This document shows positions 1-7,288 of a stretch of 7,288 bases of DNA, piece by piece. The notes beneath the pieces were generated by a model. That model saw only the letters and a program-made list of their open reading frames with translations. It was not told where the DNA came from and searched no databases. How positions within the stretch are numbered: the stretch's first letter is position 1; the number at the start of each line of letters is the position of its first letter. The stretch comes from Alphaproteobacteria bacterium (lineage in GTDB: Bacteria; Pseudomonadota; Alphaproteobacteria; Micavibrionales; Micavibrionaceae): NCBI GenBank assembly GCA_021776015.1, contig JAJFGT010000061.1:1-7288 (forward strand). Direction: 5' to 3'. A program made the translations under genes and the position numbers.

Positions 1-1
1 C

Positions 2-901
2 CACAGCGATCAAAAAGCCGATCAACGGTTTGAGCACTCTCCCCATACTGGGATAGCCAATGCACGTTATAATCTTGGGGTTTTGTATCATCAAGGGCTC
101 GGCGTTCCTAAAGATGAATCTTATGCTATTGATCTTTATAAAACAGCTGCTCATTTAAACCATCCTGAAGCCGCCTACAATCTTGGGATTGCGTATATTG
201 AGGGGATTGGTGTTTCTCAAAATGTAGGAATTGCTGCACATTATTTTGAAGAAGCCGCCACACAAGATGTTATGGAGGCCGCCTACAATCTTGGTTTAAT
301 CTATGAAAATGGATTGCTCGGGAAGAATCAGCCTGATGAAGCGCTTTTCTGGTATAAAGTGGCTTCGACAAAAGGAAGCCTTGAGGGACGCCAAGCTCTT
401 GAAAGTCTTGCAAAAGATCTCGATTTAAACCCATCTGATGTCGATTCTTTGATTAGTAAAATTTCTGTTTTAAAGCCGAATGTAAAACTTGTTTTGGGGA
501 TGCAGTCTAATACAGCATGGAGCGAGGAGACTCCATCTCAACAAACAGATAGATCGACTAGAATACCAGCCCCTGTTGTAGTGTCTGATCTAAATTCTCA
601 GCAGAGTGAGTCTTCGTCTTCGCATTTGTCAGATTTTATTAATAGTACTTCAAGCTTAGACTCTGTCATTGTTGCTCAGATTCAAGATCAGTTGATGAAT
701 TTAGGGCTCTATCCTGGACCTGCTGATGGAATGGTAGGGCCGATTACGCAAGACGCTGTCAGATCGTATCAAGATACAAATGGAATCAAGATAGATGGTG
801 TTGCTTCTGAAGATTTATTGATTCATATGTTAGCTCGTGAATTTGACTTGAACACATACCCTTCATCTGACTTGCTTGAAGATGTTGGGTCACAAGAATA
901 G
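2..901 (+). CDS. Sel1-repeat protein with C-terminal peptidoglycan-binding domain, PodJ-like (5' end missing)
   Basis: The reading frame is open to the left edge, so the true start lies upstream. A TTG at 83 is inside a repeat and is not a credible start. In the visible 299 residues there are three tandem 36-residue Sel1/TPR-like repeats at about 19-54, 55-90 and 91-126 (cores such as ARYNLGVLY and AAYNLGIAY), plus the start of a fourth. A Ser/Gln-rich linker follows at about 140-220, then a PG_binding_1-type domain at about 223-282 (LGLYPGPADGMVGPIT, then AVRSYQ and IDG). Sel1 repeats are protein-binding helical scaffolds, and this domain type usually binds cell-wall peptidoglycan. The combination in this order matches the periplasmic end of alphaproteobacterial polar localization factor PodJ, but any N-terminal coiled coil or membrane segment is outside the window, so orthology is unproven. 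The glycosyltransferase gene follows after 10 nt, suggesting one transcript. Domain call is confident; cellular role is inferred. Confidence 0.85.
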   Translation, partial: HSDQKADQRFEHSPHTGIANARYNLGVLYHQGLGVPKDESYAIDLYKTAAHLNHPEAAYNLGIAYIEGIGVSQNVGIAAHYFEEAATQDVMEAAYNLGLIYENGLLGKNQPDEALFWYKVASTKGSLEGRQALESLAKDLDLNPSDVDSLISKISVLKPNVKLVLGMQSNTAWSEETPSQQTDRSTRIPAPVVVSDLNSQQSESSSSHLSDFINSTSSLDSVIVAQIQDQLMNLGLYPGPADGMVGPITQDAVRSYQDTNGIKIDGVASEDLLIHMLAREFDLNTYPSSDLLEDVGSQE

Positions 902-911
902 TTCCGTAATT

Positions 912-1697
912 ATGCCTCTTCCATTGTCTATCTTTATTATATGCTGCAATGAAGTTGAGCGTATTGGGCGCGTTTTAGAAAGTGTTAAAGATCTATCTGA
1001 TGATATAGTCATCGTTGATAGTGGGAGCACAGATGGAACTCTTGATCTTGTGAAAATATATACAGACCGTATATACCATAAAGACTGGGAAGGGTTTGGT
1101 CAGCAAAAAGTATATGCAGAAAGCCTGTGTCGGCATGACTGGATTTTAAATCTGGATGCTGATGAAATTATATTAGAATCCCTTAAGGACTCTGTTGTAA
1201 ATCTGTTTCAAACACCCGAAGAGACACGAGCGGGGGCTTACTCTTTTCGGATTTGTCATGTTAGTTCTTTGGCGCTGGAGTTAACGCCTTCTCGTTTTTG
1301 TCCTGTTAATATTACGGCGCGTCTTTATGATAAGAGACGGGCAGGTTTCAGGGATAGCGCTGTTCATGATAAGCTTGTTACGTTTGATGGATCAAAGCCT
1401 GTTCTTTTAGAAGGAGATGTGGCTCATATTTCTTTGAAATCATTTTCTCATATGTGGTCTAAAATTGAAGTTTATAGCGCCTTACAGGCACAAGATTGGT
1501 TTGAAAAAGGACGTAAGCCAAATGCTATTCAGATGATATATGACCCACCTCTCTTTTTTATTAAAAACTATTTTTTGCGACGCTTATGTTTTGTTGGTGT
1601 TGAAGGGGTTATGATCGCGATGGCTTTAAGTGCTGGACGTGCTCTTCGTATTGCGATGACTATTGAAAAATGGCGTAAAAGAGAGAAAGTGATTTAA
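912..1697 (+). CDS. Family 2 glycosyltransferase, WaaE/KdtX-like (lipopolysaccharide core type)
   Basis: Predicted to transfer a sugar from a nucleotide-sugar donor onto an envelope glycan, probably the lipopolysaccharide inner core, at the cytoplasmic face of the inner membrane. The GT-A fold is visible: beta-strand and NE motif (SIFIICCNEVERIGR) near the N-terminus, DSGSTDGT at residues 36-43, and the metal-binding DAD at 82-84 within LNLDADE. The Trp/Gly-rich stretch KDWEGFGQQK and RHDW are typical of the WaaE/KdtX group. The C-terminus has hydrophobic and basic helices (FIKNYFLRRLCFVGVEG) that may sit on the membrane. ATG 912 was chosen because the protein then begins PLPLSIFII, as family members usually do, giving 261 residues. 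Upstream TTG 876 and ATG 882 would overlap the preceding gene. None of these starts has a clear Shine-Dalgarno sequence, so translational coupling to the upstream gene is likely. Acceptor and donor cannot be told from sequence. Confidence 0.88.
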   Translation: MPLPLSIFIICCNEVERIGRVLESVKDLSDDIVIVDSGSTDGTLDLVKIYTDRIYHKDWEGFGQQKVYAESLCRHDWILNLDADEIILESLKDSVVNLFQTPEETRAGAYSFRICHVSSLALELTPSRFCPVNITARLYDKRRAGFRDSAVHDKLVTFDGSKPVLLEGDVAHISLKSFSHMWSKIEVYSALQAQDWFEKGRKPNAIQMIYDPPLFFIKNYFLRRLCFVGVEGVMIAMALSAGRALRIAMTIEKWRKREKVI

Positions 1698-1708
1698 GAG
1701 GGTTATTT

Positions 1709-2500
1709 ATGGCATATCTAGCTAATCGTAAAAGTTTTCCTGAGAATGTAACATCTTATGATGTGTTAAAAACTGTTGCGCTCCTTATTATGATTATTGA
1801 TCATATGGGACATTACTTTTTCCCTGAAAATGAATGGTTGCGTCTTATTGGGAGGATGTGTGTTCCCATGTGGTTTTTCCTCATCGGATATGCACAATCA
1901 CGGGATTTATCAACTGTATTGTGGGTAGGTGGTGGAATTCTTGTTGTTATGAGTTTTATCGTGGGGCTTCCTGTTTTCCCATTAAATATCTTGTTCACAA
2001 TCATATGTGTTCGATTGCTATTGGATGTATTTATTCAAAGGATGCTACAAAGCCGATTTGATGGGTTTATGGGAGCACTATCTCTTGTCGTTCTATTGCT
2101 TCCTACTATGTATTTGGTTGAATATGGAACATTGGGAATTGTGTTAGCGTTTTTGGGGTATATAGCACGTCATAAAGAGTCCTTAGGGTTTGATAAACAA
2201 ACTGTGATGAAATGGCTTATTTTAATCTCCTTATTTTTTGGAGGATCTCAAATATTAATCTCAGGGATTGTTTGGACACAGTTTCAAATGATTCTCTTAT
2301 TCGGTGGGTCGAGTGCTATTATGGTCAGCTTATATCTATGGTTTGAATCAAAAACATTTTCCTTTAAAAACTCTGTGCTTTCATTTTTTGGACGCTATAC
2401 ACTTGAAGTCTATGTCATACATCTTGTGATATTTAAATTGATAGCAGTTTCTATAGGTATGCCAAATTTTGAATGGTTTCGTTTTGTATTATTTCTTTAG
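1709..2500 (+). CDS. TraX-family multi-pass membrane protein (possible acyl/acetyltransferase)
   Basis: This 263-residue protein is almost entirely hydrophobic, with roughly 8-9 membrane segments. The family is recognised from the N-terminal pattern: TSYDVLKTVALLIMIIDHMG, with the D31-H32 pair, then LRLIGRMCVPMWFFLIGYA. This is the TraX (PF05857) signature. A C-terminal FFGRYTLEVYVIHL stretch recalls the membrane-bound acyltransferase-3 group. F-plasmid TraX is needed for N-acetylation of pilin; chromosomal members in other bacteria are mostly uncharacterised, so pilin acetylation here would be a guess. Modification of an envelope component made with the neighbouring glycosyltransferase is an alternative. 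The ATG is preceded by a good Shine-Dalgarno run, AAGAGGG at 1696-1702, 6 nt upstream, which overlaps the stop codon region of the glycosyltransferase gene (11-nt gap), supporting one operon. No conjugation genes are visible nearby. Confidence 0.82.
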   Translation: MAYLANRKSFPENVTSYDVLKTVALLIMIIDHMGHYFFPENEWLRLIGRMCVPMWFFLIGYAQSRDLSTVLWVGGGILVVMSFIVGLPVFPLNILFTIICVRLLLDVFIQRMLQSRFDGFMGALSLVVLLLPTMYLVEYGTLGIVLAFLGYIARHKESLGFDKQTVMKWLILISLFFGGSQILISGIVWTQFQMILLFGGSSAIMVSLYLWFESKTFSFKNSVLSFFGRYTLEVYVIHLVIFKLIAVSIGMPNFEWFRFVLFL

Positions 2501-2649
2501 AAAGTGCTGAGGGAGAACTTCTATAAAAGAAACAAAAAACGATAAAATTAAGCCCCATAGCCCTTGCACGATGAGTATTCCTATGCTACATCATCGAACG
2601 AGAAATAATACATGAAGCCCAATACATTAAGTCTAGGAATTTATATATC
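2501..2649 (+). promoter_or_regulatory. Leader/intergenic region presumed to carry the atp operon promoter
   Basis: This 149-nt AT-rich gap is the only sizeable space before atpH, so the operon promoter probably lies here. No strong -35/-10 pair is seen. Weak candidates are -10-like TATAAA (2522-2527) and TAAAAT (2543-2548), each 5 of 6 matches but without good -35 boxes, and TTGCAC (2564-2569) 17 nt from TACATC (2587-2592), each 3 of 6. A 7-nt direct repeat AATACAT occurs at 2607-2613 and 2621-2627. No GC-rich stem with a T run is visible to end the upstream operon, so read-through from the TraX gene is possible. Confidence 0.35.
2569..2596 (+). other. Imperfect hairpin in the atp leader
   Basis: CGATGAGTA (2569-2577) can pair with TACATCATCG (2587-2596) to give a 9-bp stem with one bulged A and a 9-nt loop. 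It lies 54 nt upstream of the atpH start. There is no following T run, so it is not an intrinsic terminator. It could be a leader RNA structure or a protein-binding inverted repeat, or chance. Confidence 0.3.
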
Positions 2650-3252
2650 GTGCCATTATCTGTGACACACCAGATCAGTCCTATTGCAAGGCGTTATGCC
2701 ACGGCATTTTTTGATGTTATTTTAGATAAGAAGGCAGATAAGGCTGTTGCCTCTGATATAGATTCTCTTAAAGCGATGTATGAAGATGGAGATGTGTTAT
2801 CCAATTTTGTAAAAAATCGGATGATCTCTCGTGATGATAAGATTCAAGTTATAGACGCGATTGCAAAGAAAGCTAAATTTCATGAAGTTACAGCTAATTT
2901 TTTGAAAATTCTTGCCTCTAATAATCGGTTAAGCCAGTTGATGGAAATGATTCATGCCTATGATGTTGTACGAGATGAACATCAAGGTAATACAGTTGTT
3001 AAAGTTCTATCTCCTTTTCCACTAAAAAAAGAACAGGAGAAAGTGATTAAAGGCGAGCTTGATAAAGTACTTGGAATGAATACAAAGATTGTATCTTGTA
3101 TTGATAAAACTCTTTTGGGGGGAATTATAATAACAGTAGGATCCACAATGATTGATGGTTCTGTGCGAGGTCAATTAGAAGGCCTAACACGTAAGATGAT
3201 ATCACAGTCAGATGTGGCAGGGATAGAATATTTAAAGGAAAAGGCTAGCTAG
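2650..3252 (+). CDS. atpH: F1F0 ATP synthase subunit delta
   Basis: Delta (the OSCP equivalent) sits on top of the F1 alpha3-beta3 hexamer and ties it to the peripheral stalk, holding the stator while gamma turns. The N-terminal OSCP helix pattern [15 protein letters not shown] is clear, as is the C-terminal family signature [25 protein letters not shown]. The length of 200 residues is slightly above the common 175-190. The start is GTG at 2650: no in-frame ATG lies just upstream, and TAGGAA at 2634-2639 is a possible but distant ribosome site (about 10 nt). GTG 2662 would also keep the domain but is further from that site. It is the first gene of the atpH-A-G-D cluster, with atpA 14 nt downstream. 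F0 genes are absent upstream, as expected for alphaproteobacteria. Confidence 0.95.
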   Translation: MPLSVTHQISPIARRYATAFFDVILDKKADKAVASDIDSLKAMYEDGDVLSNFVKNRMISRDDKIQVIDAIAKKAKFHEVTANFLKILASNNRLSQLMEMIHAYDVVRDEHQGNTVVKVLSPFPLKKEQEKVIKGELDKVLGMNTKIVSCIDKTLLGGIIITVGSTMIDGSVRGQLEGLTRKMISQSDVAGIEYLKEKAS

Positions 3253-3266
3253 AAAAGGAATTAAAC

Positions 3267-4817
3267 ATGAAGATTCAGGCCGCAGAGATTTCAAAAACAA
3301 TTAAAGATAATATCGTTAATTTCAACGCTGAAATTAATATTGCAGAGATTGGCTATGTCCTATCTGTTGGGGACGGTGTTGCACGAGTTCATGGGCTTGA
3401 TAATGTTCAAGCAGGAGAAATGGTTGAGTTTTCTTGTGGAATTAAAGGGATGGCTCTAAATCTTGAGGTTGATAATGTTGGTATCGTTATTTTTGGTGAT
3501 GACCGTGATATTAAAGAAGGTGATGTTGTTAAAAGAACAGGGGAGATCGTTAAAGTTCCAACAGGAAAAGAGCTTTTAGGCCGTGTTGTTGATGGTTTAG
3601 GCAATCCTATCGATGGAAAAGGTCCTATCAAAACAAAAACATTTAGTCGTGTTGAGGTGAAAGCACCTGGTATTATGCCTCGTAAATCTGTGTATGAACC
3701 CATGCAATCTGGTATTAAAGCAATTGATGCTCTTGTGCCTGTGGGAAGAGGTCAGCGTGAATTAATTATTGGTGATCGTCAAACAGGAAAAACTGCAGTG
3801 GCAATGGACACCATTATTAATCAAAAAAATGTTAATTCTTCAGAAAACGAGAAAGATCATCTTTATTGTATATATGTCGCTATAGGACAAAAGCGATCAA
3901 CCGTTGCTCAGCTTGTTAAAGAACTTGAGAACAATGGAGCTATGGAATATTCTATTGTTGTTGCTGCGACAGCATCTGACCCAGCCCCAATGCAATATCT
4001 TGCTCCTTATACAGGGTGTGCTATGGGAGAATATTTTCGTGATAACGGATTGCACGCTTTGATTGTTTATGATGATTTATCAAAACAAGCTGTTGCGTAT
4101 CGTCAAATGTCACTTCTTCTTCGTCGTCCTCCTGGGCGTGAAGCGTATCCTGGAGATGTTTTTTATATTCATTCTCGTTTACTGGAAAGAGCTGCGAAAT
4201 TAAATGATGAGCATGGTGCGGGATCTCTAACGGCATTACCAATTATTGAAACGCAAGCTGGAGACGTCTCTGCCTATATTCCAACCAATGTGATTTCTAT
4301 TACAGATGGTCAGATATTTTTAGAAACAGGATTATTTTATAAGGGAATTCGTCCCGCTATTTCTGTTGGTTTGTCGGTTTCTCGTGTGGGATCTGCTGCT
4401 CAAATTAAAGCTATGAAACAGGTGGCTGGAACAATTAAACTTGAATTGGCTCAGTATCGTGAGATGGAAGCTTTTGCTCAATTCTCTTCAGATTTAGATG
4501 CAACAACACAGAAATTATTAGCACGAGGGGCACGATTGACTCAGCTCTTGAAGCAAACTCAATATAATCCTTTGCCTGTTGAAGAGCAGGTCATCTCTAT
4601 TTATTCAGGGACGAAAGGGTTTCTTGATAATGTGCCTGTGGAGTTTGTAAATGAATATGAAACACGTATGTTAGATGATCTTCGTGAAAATGGAAAAGCT
4701 ATCCTAGCATCTATAAAAGATCAGAAAAAATTAGACGAGGCGCTTGAAGAAAAAATTAAGAGTTTCTTGGGAGCGTTTACAGAACAGTTTGTAAAAACAT
4801 TGGATCAAGCAGCTTAG
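3267..4817 (+). CDS. atpA: F1F0 ATP synthase subunit alpha
   Basis: Alpha alternates with beta in the F1 hexamer, holds the non-catalytic nucleotide sites, and supplies the arginine finger to the catalytic sites. The protein is 516 residues, full length for the family. It has the N-terminal beta-barrel ([17 protein letters not shown]), the Walker A loop GDRQTGKT at residues 169-176 with K175, the Walker [13 protein letters not shown] with D269, the [15 protein letters not shown] stretch, and the arginine finger R373 in [12 protein letters not shown]. The segment [27 protein letters not shown] (about 190-215) carries the short insertion usual in alphaproteobacterial alpha subunits compared with E. 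coli. ATG 3267 has AGGA at 3256-3259, 7 nt upstream. It lies 14 nt after atpH; a 71-nt gap separates it from atpG. All key residues are intact, so the enzyme should be functional. Confidence 0.98.
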   Translation: MKIQAAEISKTIKDNIVNFNAEINIAEIGYVLSVGDGVARVHGLDNVQAGEMVEFSCGIKGMALNLEVDNVGIVIFGDDRDIKEGDVVKRTGEIVKVPTGKELLGRVVDGLGNPIDGKGPIKTKTFSRVEVKAPGIMPRKSVYEPMQSGIKAIDALVPVGRGQRELIIGDRQTGKTAVAMDTIINQKNVNSSENEKDHLYCIYVAIGQKRSTVAQLVKELENNGAMEYSIVVAATASDPAPMQYLAPYTGCAMGEYFRDNGLHALIVYDDLSKQAVAYRQMSLLLRRPPGREAYPGDVFYIHSRLLERAAKLNDEHGAGSLTALPIIETQAGDVSAYIPTNVISITDGQIFLETGLFYKGIRPAISVGLSVSRVGSAAQIKAMKQVAGTIKLELAQYREMEAFAQFSSDLDATTQKLLARGARLTQLLKQTQYNPLPVEEQVISIYSGTKGFLDNVPVEFVNEYETRMLDDLRENGKAILASIKDQKKLDEALEEKIKSFLGAFTEQFVKTLDQAA

Positions 4818-4855
4818 ATTAAAAAGTTTTGTATTGAATTAAAGTTGAGGTTGCT

Positions 4856-4882
4856 ATGAGAGTAGCGAAAAATAAGGGTTAA
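4856..4882 (+). other. Possible 8-codon mini-ORF in frame ahead of atpG
   Basis: ATG 4856 opens a frame coding MRVAKNKG and ends at TAA 4880, followed at once by a second in-frame TAA (4883-4885). It is preceded by GAGG (4847-4850) at 5 nt, a better-placed ribosome site than the one for atpG itself. It is in the same frame as atpG, whose ATG is two codons after the first stop. The start codon also lies in a small hairpin, TTGCTA (4851-4856) against TAGCGA (4863-4868) with a 6-nt loop. It could feed ribosomes to atpG by reinitiation, or be chance. Confidence 0.25.
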
Positions 4883-4888
4883 TAAGGA
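4874..4888 (+). promoter_or_regulatory. Unusual ribosome-binding region of atpG
   Basis: Two Shine-Dalgarno-like runs precede the atpG ATG at 4889. AAGGG at 4874-4878 is 10 nt away, at the long end of normal spacing. TAAGGA at 4883-4888 abuts the start codon with no spacer and cannot serve it in the usual way. Two in-frame stop codons (4880-4885) lie between them, fixing ATG 4889 as the atpG start. Confidence 0.5.
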
Positions 4889-5815
4889 ATGCCAAGTTTA
4901 AGAGACTTTAGAGACCGTATAGATTCTGTGAAATCAACGAAGAAGATTACTTCGGCGATGAAAATGGTTGCGGCGGCAAAGCTTAAAAAAGCACAACAAC
5001 AGGCGGAAGCAAGTCAGCCTTATGCCCAAGCTATGGCACGTATGATGTCCCGTGTTTCTGAGGGAATTCCCCATGAATCTGCTCCAAAATTGTTAGTGGG
5101 GACGGGAAGTGATCTTCGGCATTTACTTGTTGTTGTGAGTTCTGATCGTGGTTTATGTGGAGGATTTAATGGAAATCTTGTCCGTATGGTTTCACATGAG
5201 GTGGATCGACTTGAGTCACAAGGGAAAAAAGTACAAATAGTGTGTGTAGGACGTAAAGCACGTGATCTCTTGAAGAGAATTCGAGGAGAACAGATCGTAG
5301 AAAGCTTTACGAGTATGACAGGGCAAAAGATCACGGATTACGCTGATGCTGATACTGTTGCACGCTTTATTTTAACTCAATTTGATGCGGATCAGTTTGA
5401 TGTGTGTACGTTGATCTATAATGAATTCCATTCTGTTCTAACGCAACGTCCAAAGGCACAGCAATTAATACCCTTTGCTCTTCCTGAGCCTCAGGCTGAA
5501 AATGATAATGAAAAATCAAAGGATCTAAAAAAGACAGAGGCAGAAATTTCTGATGTGTCCTCTTCTTATGATTTTGAACCAGAACAGTCTATTCTTCTTG
5601 CTCATCTTCTTCCTAAGAATATAAGTATACAAATTTTTAGAGCGTTTTTAGATAGCTCTGCAGGAGAGCAGGCAGCTCGAATGACGGCAATGGATAATGC
5701 CACACGAAATGCAAATGATAGAATTAAGGATCTAACCCTACAGTATAATCGTGCGCGTCAGGCATATATTACAAAAGAATTGATTGAAATTATTTCAGGT
5801 GCGGAGGCCATGTGA
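4889..5815 (+). CDS. atpG: F1F0 ATP synthase subunit gamma
   Basis: Gamma is the central rotor shaft of F1: its N- and C-terminal helices form a coiled coil inside the alpha3-beta3 ring and couple rotation of the F0 c-ring to ATP synthesis. The N-terminal helix (MPSLRDFRDRIDSVKSTKKI, then TSAMKMVAAAKLKKAQ) and the C-terminal helix (MTAMDNATRNANDRIKDLTL, ending ITKELIEIISGAEAM) are canonical, as is SSDRGLCGGFN in the Rossmann-like domain. At 308 residues it is longer than the usual 285-297. The extra length is a Lys/Glu/Asp/Ser-rich segment at about 199-233, where alphaproteobacterial gammas already carry a variable loop. The start is fixed by two in-frame stops just upstream. The gene's last codons contain the ribosome site (GGAGG) for the following lipoprotein gene, so the two are likely translationally coupled. 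Confidence 0.97.
   Translation: MPSLRDFRDRIDSVKSTKKITSAMKMVAAAKLKKAQQQAEASQPYAQAMARMMSRVSEGIPHESAPKLLVGTGSDLRHLLVVVSSDRGLCGGFNGNLVRMVSHEVDRLESQGKKVQIVCVGRKARDLLKRIRGEQIVESFTSMTGQKITDYADADTVARFILTQFDADQFDVCTLIYNEFHSVLTQRPKAQQLIPFALPEPQAENDNEKSKDLKKTEAEISDVSSSYDFEPEQSILLAHLLPKNISIQIFRAFLDSSAGEQAARMTAMDNATRNANDRIKDLTLQYNRARQAYITKELIEIISGAEAM
5803..5807 (+). promoter_or_regulatory. Ribosome-binding site for the lipoprotein gene, inside atpG
   Basis: GGAGG lies within the last codons of atpG. It is 10 nt from ATG 5818 and 4 nt from GTG 5812. The spacing and the ATG favour 5818. With GTG 5812 the gene would overlap the atpG stop as GTGA. Either way ribosomes finishing atpG would reach this start. 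Confidence 0.6.
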
Positions 5816-5817
5816 AA

Positions 5818-7288
<1,471 letters not shown>

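Noticed and set aside
1813..2061. Short frames on both strands inside the TraX gene
   Set aside because: They overlap a clear family member in another frame and have no domain signature.
2501..2530. Terminator after the TraX gene
   Set aside because: Only a 4-bp AAGT/ACTT pairing with a large loop and no T run; too weak to call.
2553..2569. Sigma54-type promoter ending in TTGCA
   Set aside because: The required GG element 11-12 nt upstream is absent (CCCCAT is there instead).
3407..5334. Open frames on the minus strand inside atpA and atpG
   Set aside because: They lie fully antisense to strongly conserved ATP synthase genes, and their translations show no recognisable motif.

Overview
The window looks like chromosomal DNA from a low-GC alphaproteobacterium, possibly an endosymbiont-type lineage such as Holosporales/Paracaedibacter relatives; the exact placement is inference. 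All genes lie on the + strand. The lineage call rests on three things. AtpA, AtpG and AtpD have alphaproteobacterial-style sequences, for example the AtpA stretch around the P-loop and the AtpG C-terminus ITKELIEIISGAEAM. The F1 genes (atpH-A-G-D) run together without atpB/E/F in front, as in alphaproteobacteria, where F0 genes sit elsewhere. The first gene has a PodJ-like Sel1 plus peptidoglycan-binding layout.

Positions 1-2500 hold three tightly spaced genes with an envelope flavour. They are the 3' part of a Sel1-repeat/peptidoglycan-binding protein (open at the left edge), a WaaE/KdtX-like family 2 glycosyltransferase, and a multi-pass TraX-family membrane protein. Gaps of about 10 nt suggest one transcript.

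Positions 2501-2649 are a 149-nt AT-rich gap, the only place in the window where the atp operon promoter could lie. No strong sigma70 match and no convincing terminator is visible; there is an imperfect hairpin.

Positions 2650-7288 hold the F1 ATP synthase operon: atpH (delta), atpA (alpha), atpG (gamma), a small lipoprotein gene, and atpD (beta, cut by the right edge at about 340 residues). Delta, alpha, gamma and beta assemble into the catalytic sector that makes ATP on the cytoplasmic face of the inner membrane; epsilon (atpC) presumably follows outside the window. The catalytic residues of alpha and of the visible part of beta are intact.

The most notable feature is the small lipoprotein gene inserted between atpG and atpD. 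It starts 2 nt after the atpG stop (or overlaps it by 4 nt with a GTG start), so it is probably translated together with the ATP synthase. Secondary oddities are an 8-codon mini-ORF in frame just upstream of atpG, an A7T7 palindrome in front of atpD, and a long charged insertion in AtpG. I see no mobile element, CRISPR array, RNA gene or clearly new defence-type system here.
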